The translations under genes and the position numbers were made by a program. Below, one piece after another: positions 57,355-64,000 of a stretch of 64,000 nucleotides of DNA; position 1 is the first letter of the stretch, and each line of letters starts with the position of its first letter. Source of the DNA: Pedobacter alluvionis (lineage in GTDB: Bacteria; Bacteroidota; Bacteroidia; Sphingobacteriales; Sphingobacteriaceae); contig NZ_RCCK01000012.1 of assembly GCF_003664035.1 (NCBI RefSeq), positions 1 through 64,000 of the forward strand, in the 5' to 3' direction. The notes under the pieces were generated by a model. The model ran no database searches. It had not been told where the DNA came from and saw nothing but the letters and a program-made list of their open reading frames with translations.

Positions 57355-60131
57355 TGAAACGCAGATTTATACTTTTCTGGTGTTTAATAACTATGTTTTG
57401 CTCGGTAAAAGCACAGCAAACAGAGAAATTATACCTATCAGGAACCGGAAATGATAATACCGTTAACTGGGATTTCTTCTGTACAGCTGGAGCAAATTCT
57501 GGTAAATGGACGACCATTCCAGTACCCTCAAACTGGGAATTACAAGGTTTTGGGAAATATAATTATGGCTTTAACAAAGAGGAAAATAAAGGGAAAGAAC
57601 AAGGACTTTACAAGTACAAGTTTAAGGTTCCCACCGCCTGGAAAAATAAGGAAATTAATATCGTTTTTGAAGGCTCAATGACCGATACCGAAGTCAAAAT
57701 TAATGGTCAGTTGGCGGGAGAGATTCACCAGGGTTCATTTTATGTTTTTAAATATGACATTTCCAAACTGATTAAATTTAGCGATGATAATTTACTTGAA
57801 GTAAAAGTATTTAAGCATTCTGAAAATCAATCTGTTAATGAAGCTGAACGTAAGGCTGATTTCTGGATCTTCGGTGGTATTTTCAGACCTGTTTATCTCG
57901 AATCGCTGCCGCCGCAAAATCATATCGATAGGATTCAGATCGATGCAAGAGCTGATGGCAGTTTAAATGCGCAATTAAATTATACTGGTGATGCAGATAA
58001 AGTTGAGGTGGAGCTTTTAGGGAAAGATGGAAAAAGATTCGGTAATAGATTTACCACTCCAATAAAAAAGGGAAGTAAAAGTGTAAAGTTGAATCATCAG
58101 TTTTCGGATCCGGCATTATGGTCGTCAGAGTTTCCAAACTTGTACACTGCAAACTTTACCCTGAGTAAAAATGGCAAAGCGGTTCACCAGGTTTCAAAAA
58201 AGATTGGTTTTAGAACAGTAGAAGTAAAAGAACGTGATGGCGTATATGTAAACGGAGTGAAGATGAAATTCAAAGGTGTAAACCGCCATTCATTTTACCC
58301 ATCATCGGGCAGAACAACGAGTAAAAAAATCAGCATTGCCGACGTTTTACTAATGAAAGAAATGAACATGAATGCCGTTCGGATGTCGCATTATCCGCCT
58401 GATGTTCATTTTTTGGATGTTTGCGATTCGCTGGGTTTGTTTGTGATGGACGAACTGGCTGGCTGGCACGGCACTTATGATACACCAACCGGAACAAAAT
58501 TAATGAAAGAAATGATGTTGAATGATGAAAATCATCCATCAATTATATTTTGGGCAAATGGAAATGAGGGTGGGCATAATCGCGAACTCGATCACCTTTT
58601 TGCTGAAGAAGATCTTCAAAAAAGACCTTTAATTCATCCATGGGAAGTTTTTGGTGGATTTGAAACCACACACTACAGAGAGTTTAATTACGGAATTGGT
58701 AATTACGATCACGGGCACAACATTTTAATGCCTACTGAGTTTCTGCATGGTATGTGGGACGGCGGTCATGGCGCAGGCCTTGAAGATTACTGGAATGCCA
58801 TGTGGAATAATCCACTTTCTGCTGGTGGTTTCCTTTGGGATTTTGCCGACCAGGCGGTGGTGCGTACGGATAAAAACAGCGAATTAGATACTGACGGAAA
58901 CCATGGCCCTGACGGAATTGTTGGACCTTACCACGAAAAAGAAGGTAGTTTCTTTACCATTAAAGAAATTTGGAGTCCTGTTTTTGTAGAAAAAAGAGAA
59001 ATGACAGCAGGCTTTGACGGTTCGTTTACATTAGAAAACCGTTATGCTTTTACCAACCTCAATCAATGTACTTTTGATTGGAAGTTAAAAAAGTTAAAAG
59101 CTGGTGATGATGCAGCATTCAAATCTGGCAAAGCCGATGCACCAAACATTAAACCATTCGAAAAAGGAAAATTACAGGTTAATCTTCCATCAGATTGGAG
59201 AAGCTTTGATGCTTTATACTTAACTGCCAATGCACCAGATGGTAAGGAATTGTTTACCTGGAGTTTTCCCATTGCATTGCCTAAAGATGAAGCAGAGAAA
59301 ATTATTGTAAAAACAGGTTCTTCAAAAGTCAATCTGAAAGAAGACGCTAAATTTTACCAGGTATCTGCTAACGGTATTGATCTGACTTTCGACAAAATAA
59401 CGGGTTTGTTGCAACAGGCCAGGAATGCCAAAGGTGTAATTCCGTTTTCGAACGGTCCGATTTTGCAGAAAGGTGTAAATAACTTTAAAGGTTTTACTCA
59501 GAAAATGGATGGCGAGAACTTAGTGATTTCATCTAAATTTGATAAAAAGGAAAGCTGGAATACGCTACAGTGGACGATTTATCCGTCAGGATGGTTAAAA
59601 ATGGAGGTAAAATATTTCCCATCGGATTACTTTACCACTTTTGTTGGACTTAACTTTTCTTATCCTGAAACAGAAATCAAAGCAGTTGAATATAAAGGAA
59701 ACGGACCATACCGCGTTTGGAAAAACAGGATTAAAGGCACAGCTTTCGGCATTTGGAAAAAGGATTATAACAATTCGGCAACCGGTGAAGCACCCTGGCA
59801 ATATCCCGAATTTAAGGGGTATTATTCAAATATGTACTGGTGCGAATTTATTGGCAAACAACAATCATTCAAAGTTGTAACCGATCGGGAAGATGTTTTT
59901 TTAAGGTTATTTACACCTAAAAAATCGAAAGATACAGAATATGATAACATGAGTCCGACATTTCCGGATGGTGATATTTCCTTTATGAATGCCATTTCGG
60001 CAATTGGTACAAAAACACAAAAACCAGAAACAACAGGACCAATGGGAATGAAGAATATTTATTACGATTTTGATAAAGATCCGGGAAGGGCATTGAATAT
60101 GACTTTGTATTTTGATTTTTCAGGTAGATAG
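57354..60131 (+). CDS. GH2 beta-galactosidase/beta-glucuronidase-like enzyme
   Basis: The 925-residue protein starts with a signal (MKRRFILFWCLITMFCSVKA). It has the GH2 sandwich (NSGKWTTIPVPSNWELQGFG, EGSMTDTEVKINGQLAGEIH), an Ig-like domain, and a TIM barrel with MRMSHYPPDVHFLDVCD-like HYPP motif. The acid/base Glu is in FWANGNEGGHNREL (about 407) and the nucleophile Glu is in MPTEFLHGMWDGG (about 463). A C-terminal beta-galactosidase-type domain follows. The ATG overlaps the esterase stop. Likely target is a beta-galactosyl or beta-uronosyl residue of the imported pectin fragment. Confidence 0.9.
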   Translation: MKRRFILFWCLITMFCSVKAQQTEKLYLSGTGNDNTVNWDFFCTAGANSGKWTTIPVPSNWELQGFGKYNYGFNKEENKGKEQGLYKYKFKVPTAWKNKEINIVFEGSMTDTEVKINGQLAGEIHQGSFYVFKYDISKLIKFSDDNLLEVKVFKHSENQSVNEAERKADFWIFGGIFRPVYLESLPPQNHIDRIQIDARADGSLNAQLNYTGDADKVEVELLGKDGKRFGNRFTTPIKKGSKSVKLNHQFSDPALWSSEFPNLYTANFTLSKNGKAVHQVSKKIGFRTVEVKERDGVYVNGVKMKFKGVNRHSFYPSSGRTTSKKISIADVLLMKEMNMNAVRMSHYPPDVHFLDVCDSLGLFVMDELAGWHGTYDTPTGTKLMKEMMLNDENHPSIIFWANGNEGGHNRELDHLFAEEDLQKRPLIHPWEVFGGFETTHYREFNYGIGNYDHGHNILMPTEFLHGMWDGGHGAGLEDYWNAMWNNPLSAGGFLWDFADQAVVRTDKNSELDTDGNHGPDGIVGPYHEKEGSFFTIKEIWSPVFVEKREMTAGFDGSFTLENRYAFTNLNQCTFDWKLKKLKAGDDAAFKSGKADAPNIKPFEKGKLQVNLPSDWRSFDALYLTANAPDGKELFTWSFPIALPKDEAEKIIVKTGSSKVNLKEDAKFYQVSANGIDLTFDKITGLLQQARNAKGVIPFSNGPILQKGVNNFKGFTQKMDGENLVISSKFDKKESWNTLQWTIYPSGWLKMEVKYFPSDYFTTFVGLNFSYPETEIKAVEYKGNGPYRVWKNRIKGTAFGIWKKDYNNSATGEAPWQYPEFKGYYSNMYWCEFIGKQQSFKVVTDREDVFLRLFTPKKSKDTEYDNMSPTFPDGDISFMNAISAIGTKTQKPETTGPMGMKNIYYDFDKDPGRALNMTLYFDFSGR

Positions 60132-60182
60132 GTTTAACCGCAAAGAACGCTAAGTTTTTCGCAAAGCAAAATGAAGAATAGC

Positions 60183-60315
60183 CCGCAGATAACGAGGATT
60201 TACGCAGAGGAGAAAATTATTGGTATGCGTAAATCTTCAAAATCAGCGGGAGCAAATAAATAATAACTGAGTTAGTGTAATCAATTATCTGTGTAATCCA
60301 ATAATCGGTGTAATC
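60183..60315. repeat. inverted repeat plus short tandem GTGTAATC repeats
   Basis: CCGCAGATAACGAGGATTTA and TAAATCTTCAAAATCAGCGG (60183-60250) are imperfect inverted copies. They are followed by three GTGTAATC units at 60275, 60291 and 60308. This fills the 198-bp gap before the GH78 gene; no promoter stands out. Confidence 0.55.
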
Positions 60316-60329
60316 AACCGCGAAGCGTA

Positions 60330-63068
60330 ATGAACATTAAAATATACATAGCGATCATCAGCATTTGGTTCCTATCCTTTACAAAGGTGATGGCGCAAGT
60401 CTCGTTGCAAAACACCACCTGCGAGATGCTCGAAAATCCGTTGGGCATTGATGTTGTAAAACCTCGCTTCGCCTGGCATATCATTTCTAACGAACGTAAT
60501 GTACTGCAAACCGCTTATCAAATTTTAGTTTCATCGTCTGCAGAAAAATTAAAGGCGAATGAGGGTGATTTATGGGACTCAGGAAAGGTTAACGAACCAG
60601 AATCTATCCATGTAAGCTATAACGGTATGGCATTAAGAAGCCGTATGAAAACCTATTGGAAGGTTAAAGTTTGGACAACCGCTGGTCAAAGTGATTGGTC
60701 GGCTAACAACTCTTTTTCCATGGGTTTGCTTTATTACAAAGATTGGCCTAAGGGCTGGATTGGTTTCGACCGGGCTTTCCCATGGGATAATATTAAAACT
60801 GATTCACGTTTATCAGCAAGATATTTCAGAAAGGAGTTTCAGAGCATGAAACAAATCAAGTCTGCCACAGCATCTATCATTGGCTTAGGTTTATACGAAC
60901 TCTACATCAACGGAAAGAAAGTTGGGAAAGATGTATTGTCTCCGTCACCTACAGATTATACTAAAAACGTAAAATATAACACTTACGATGTAACGAGTTA
61001 CCTTCAGAATGGTAAAAATGCAGTGGGTGCCATACTCGGAAATGGCCGTTTCTTCGCGATGCGCCAAAATGAGAAACCTTATAAAATTAAAACATTTGGT
61101 TTTCCGAAAATGCTCATGAACATCAACATTGTTTATACTGACGGAACAACAGTGAATATTGATACCGACGATAGCTGGAAGGGTACAACGGATGGGCCGA
61201 TCAGAACCAATAACGAATATGATGGAGAAGAATATGATGCTACAAAAGAAGCTTCAGGCTGGAACAGGATAGGTTTTGATGATAGCAAGTGGGCGAAAGC
61301 AGAATTTGTACAGGAACCAACCGGAACCATTGAGGCCCAGATGAATGAAAACATGAAAGTGATGAATACCATTAAGCCTGTTTCAATCACCAAACTTTTT
61401 GGTGGCCGGTATATTTTGGATATGGGTCAAAACATGGTGGGTTGGTTACAGATCAAGGTAAAAGGCGTAAAGGGCAAACAGATCAAAATGCGTTTTGCAG
61501 AATCATTACAAGATAATGGCGAACTTTTTACCGCTAATCTTCGCAATGCAAAATGTACCGATTTATACACCTTAAAGGGAAGTGAATCAGAAACCTGGGA
61601 ACCAACTTTTGCTTACCGTGGGTTTAGATATGTTGAGCTTTCAGGATATCCTTACCAACCATCAGTAAATGATTTTGTAGGCAAAATGATTTACGATAAC
61701 ATTAAAACAGTTGGAACCTTCGAGACTTCGGATGCGCTGACCAATCAGATTTTCAAAAATGCCTGGTGGGGAATTGCAGGGAGTTACAAGGGGATTCCGG
61801 TTGATTGTCCGCAACGCAACGAACGCATGCCTTGGTTAGGCGACAGAGGCGCCGTGGCTTATGGTGAAAGTTTTCTTTTTGATAACGGGCGGTTTTATGC
61901 CAAATGGTTGCAGGACATCAGAAACTCGCAAAAGGAAGATGGTGCCATTCCGGATGTTGCACCCGCTTTTTGGCGCTACTACAGCGACAACATGACCTGG
62001 CCCGGAGCTATGCTTTTAGTTACTGAAATGTTATACAAGCAAACTGGTGATGTATTGGCCGTACGGGACAACTATCCAGCAATGAAAAAATGGCTGGCTT
62101 ACATGCAAGACCGTTACATGAAAGATTATATTTTGACCAAAGATAGTTATGGCGATTGGTGTATGCCGCCCATTACCATCGAATTTGGCCGTGGTAAAAG
62201 TGCAGATAAAAAGTATCCGTCTGAATTGATTTCGACAGCATATTATTATCATTTCACCCAATTGATGATGCAATTTGCGAAGGTAAGCGGCAACGATGAA
62301 GATATAAAAATATATGAGCTTCTGGGATATAATATCAAGGAAGCCTTCAACCAGAAATATTACAACGACAAAGGATATTATGCTTCAAATGCATTAACCG
62401 ATAACATCATTCCGCTTTACTTCGGGATGGTTCCTCAGAACAAAGTAGATAAAGTTTTTAAGCGCATTACTTACACGGTTGAGGTTACAAACAAAGGGCA
62501 TTTGAGCAATGGTTTAGTGGGGATTCAGTGGTTAATGCGATGTTTAAACGATTATGGCCGTCCGGATTTGGCCTATACCGTTGCCACCCAAAAAACTTAT
62601 CCAGGTTGGGGTTACATGGTTGATAACGGCGCAACTACCATTTGGGAACTCTGGAATGGAAATACAGCCGATCCGAAAATGAATTCGCAGAACCACGTGA
62701 TGATGCTTGGCGATCTACTGATCTGGTATTATGAAAATCTGGCTGGTATAAAATCAGAAAGTGCAGCTTTTAAAAAGATCATCATGAAGCCAGAGATGAT
62801 CAATGGCTTAAATTCAGTTAATGCCAGTTACAATTCGGTTTATGGTTTGATAAAAAGTAGTTATACCAAAACAGCCGATCAATTTAAGTGGAATGTAACC
62901 ATACCCGCAAATACAACTGCAATGGTGTGTATTCCTGCAAATAATAAAAATGAGATTTCAGAAAAATTGAAATCCATAAGAGATTTAAAATTTATAAGAA
63001 TGGAGAATAACAGGGCCGTTTATGAGCTTGGTTCTGGCAATTATGCTTTTGTGGTAGAGCGGAAATAA
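60330..63068 (+). CDS. GH78 alpha-L-rhamnosidase
   Basis: The 912-residue secreted protein (signal MNIKIYIAIISIWFLSFTKV, then MAQ) has the GH78 layout. The N-terminal Fn3-like domain has LENPLGIDVVKPRFAWHI. Bac_rhamnosid beta-domains follow with SARYFRKEFQSMKQIKSATA, GLYELYINGKKVG and VLSPSPTDYTKNVKYNTYDV. The (alpha/alpha)6 domain carries PVDCPQRNERMPWLGDRGAV, with the acid Asp/Glu pair, and DNGATTIWELWNG with the late Glu. It releases terminal L-rhamnose by inversion. A T-rich terminator follows it. Confidence 0.95.
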   Translation: MNIKIYIAIISIWFLSFTKVMAQVSLQNTTCEMLENPLGIDVVKPRFAWHIISNERNVLQTAYQILVSSSAEKLKANEGDLWDSGKVNEPESIHVSYNGMALRSRMKTYWKVKVWTTAGQSDWSANNSFSMGLLYYKDWPKGWIGFDRAFPWDNIKTDSRLSARYFRKEFQSMKQIKSATASIIGLGLYELYINGKKVGKDVLSPSPTDYTKNVKYNTYDVTSYLQNGKNAVGAILGNGRFFAMRQNEKPYKIKTFGFPKMLMNINIVYTDGTTVNIDTDDSWKGTTDGPIRTNNEYDGEEYDATKEASGWNRIGFDDSKWAKAEFVQEPTGTIEAQMNENMKVMNTIKPVSITKLFGGRYILDMGQNMVGWLQIKVKGVKGKQIKMRFAESLQDNGELFTANLRNAKCTDLYTLKGSESETWEPTFAYRGFRYVELSGYPYQPSVNDFVGKMIYDNIKTVGTFETSDALTNQIFKNAWWGIAGSYKGIPVDCPQRNERMPWLGDRGAVAYGESFLFDNGRFYAKWLQDIRNSQKEDGAIPDVAPAFWRYYSDNMTWPGAMLLVTEMLYKQTGDVLAVRDNYPAMKKWLAYMQDRYMKDYILTKDSYGDWCMPPITIEFGRGKSADKKYPSELISTAYYYHFTQLMMQFAKVSGNDEDIKIYELLGYNIKEAFNQKYYNDKGYYASNALTDNIIPLYFGMVPQNKVDKVFKRITYTVEVTNKGHLSNGLVGIQWLMRCLNDYGRPDLAYTVATQKTYPGWGYMVDNGATTIWELWNGNTADPKMNSQNHVMMLGDLLIWYYENLAGIKSESAAFKKIIMKPEMINGLNSVNASYNSVYGLIKSSYTKTADQFKWNVTIPANTTAMVCIPANNKNEISEKLKSIRDLKFIRMENNRAVYELGSGNYAFVVERK

Positions 63069-63079
63069 AAATGAAATAA

Positions 63080-63105
63080 GTCGTCATTGCTGACGACCTT
63101 TTTTT
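63080..63105 (+). terminator. intrinsic terminator after GH78
   Basis: GTCGTCA-TTGC-TGACGAC forms a perfect 7-bp stem with a 4-base loop, followed by C and seven T. It lies 12 bp after the GH78 stop. Confidence 0.85.
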
Positions 63106-63116
63106 AATAAATAAAC

Positions 63117-64000
63117 ATGATGTTAAAAAGAAAAATACACATTACACTGGCCTTTATTTTTGCAGTCTTGACGAGTGCCAATGCGCAGGTAGAGAAATGG
63201 CAAAAAGGAATCGTAAAACAAGAGTTTTTATACGATAAGGCACCATTCCCCTCATGTCACTCAGCTACAATAGCAGAAACGCCGACAGGTTTAGTCGCTT
63301 CATTTTTTGGCGGCACAAAAGAACGAAACCCTGATGTAGAAATCTACATCAGCCGTTTTGTAGATGGTAAATGGTTAGCACCATTCTCGGTTGCCAATGG
63401 CATTCAGCCTGATGCTAAAAGATTACCAACGTGGAATCCGGTTTTATACCAGGTTCCTGGAGGAGATTTGTTACTGTTTTATAAAATCGGACCAAAACCA
63501 TCTGAGTGGTGGGGCATGATGAAAACTTCAAAAGATGGTGGGAAAACCTGGTCTGATGCCACTAAACTACCCCATGGTTATATTGGCCCTGTAAAAAACA
63601 AGCCTGTTTTATTAAGTAATGGAAATCTTTTTGCGCCATCGAGCAAAGAGGGTGATGGCTGGAAAATCCATTTTGAAGTAACAAAAGACAACGGTAAAAC
63701 CTGGAGAAAAGTTGGCCCGCTTCCTGAAAACGGCATTAAAGCCATTCAACCGAGTATATTACAATATGGAAACGGAAAGTTGCAGCTACTGGCAAGAACT
63801 GCCAACCGTGCAATCGTAGAAGCATGGTCAAACGATAACGGTGAAACCTGGTCGGCATTAACCAAAACAACCTTGCCAAATAACAATTCCGGTACAGATG
63901 CCGTAACCATGAAAGATGGCCGGCAGGTATTGGTGTATAACCATGTTTTGCCTCCGGGTGATTTAGCAAAAGGTCCCAGAACACCATTAAATGTTTCCGT
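63117..64000 (+). CDS. sialidase-family beta-propeller protein, N-terminal part
   Basis: The gene starts at ATG 63117 and runs off the right edge (about 294 codons visible). A signal peptide (MMLKRKIHITLAFIFAVLTS, then ANAQ) is followed by a sialidase fold with FPSCHSATIAETPTGLVASF, FGGTKERNPDVEIYISRF and three Asp-box repeats (SKDGGKTWSD, TKDNGKTWRK, SNDNGETWSA). Exo-acting enzymes of this fold act on sialic acids, Kdo or uronic-acid termini. In this pectin locus a non-sialic substrate is more likely. The second ATG (63120) is an alternative start. Confidence 0.85.
   Translation, partial: MMLKRKIHITLAFIFAVLTSANAQVEKWQKGIVKQEFLYDKAPFPSCHSATIAETPTGLVASFFGGTKERNPDVEIYISRFVDGKWLAPFSVANGIQPDAKRLPTWNPVLYQVPGGDLLLFYKIGPKPSEWWGMMKTSKDGGKTWSDATKLPHGYIGPVKNKPVLLSNGNLFAPSSKEGDGWKIHFEVTKDNGKTWRKVGPLPENGIKAIQPSILQYGNGKLQLLARTANRAIVEAWSNDNGETWSALTKTTLPNNNSGTDAVTMKDGRQVLVYNHVLPPGDLAKGPRTPLNVS

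Overview
The window comes from a Bacteroidota chromosome, most likely Sphingobacteriaceae and Pedobacter-like. The evidence is a SusC/SusD pair, -7 boxes of the TAnnTTTG type, starts without a clear Shine-Dalgarno sequence, Bacteroidetes-type tyrosine integrase, XRE and HEPN families, and moderate AT richness. The first 15 kb are accessory DNA. The rest is one large polysaccharide-utilisation region with its sugar-catabolic genes.

Layout. Positions 1-763 hold a divergent SDR / HxlR-regulator pair around a 15-bp palindrome. Positions 1235-7746 (minus) hold a TolC - membrane fusion - RND pump operon under a TetR regulator. Between them lie 106-bp tandem repeats, each carrying a copy of a TTCGACA/TGTCGAA operator. 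Positions 7.8-8.4 kb hold decayed gene fragments. A Crp-type regulator and a SnoaL-like protein follow. An island-like stretch at 9.7-15.0 kb has an XRE regulator divergent from a HEPN gene and an overlapping unknown gene, a VapBC-type toxin-antitoxin pair, and an integrase whose HxxR motif is degenerate. It ends at a tRNA-Lys.

From 15.3 kb the genes concern sugars: a Nudix-type (NrtR/AraR-like) regulator with a HAD hydrolase, a periplasmic aldose 1-epimerase, and a minus-strand operon (18.2-22.4 kb) resembling the non-phosphorylating L-fucose route (SDR, FAH hydrolase, sugar mutarotase, lactonase, FMN L-lactate dehydrogenase). From 22.7 kb to the right edge the plus strand encodes a pectin-type PUL: two poorly classified glycosidases, GH28, GH95, GH2 plus malectin, a sodium symporter with a DapA/NanA-family lyase, (minus) AraC, DUF3826, SusC, SusD, PL1 lyase, a beta-helix/TIM-barrel fusion, a GH140-like apiosidase, a GH43-like propeller, two sialidase-like propellers, a SASA esterase, a second GH2 and GH78. 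GH28, PL1, GH78, GH95, GH2 and GH140-like enzymes together point to rhamnogalacturonan, possibly RG-II. The symporter, lyase, sialidase-like and SASA genes could handle an acidic keto-deoxy sugar.

The intergenic DNA is full of structured repeats: 20-24-bp hairpins in clusters, roughly 130-bp elements with terminal inverted repeats, and a regulatory leader duplicated upstream of SusC and of the pectate lyase. Two genes (at 31.6 and 55.8 kb) have 5' ends that run through such repeats, so their true starts are uncertain. All functional calls are from reading the sequence; no searches were run.
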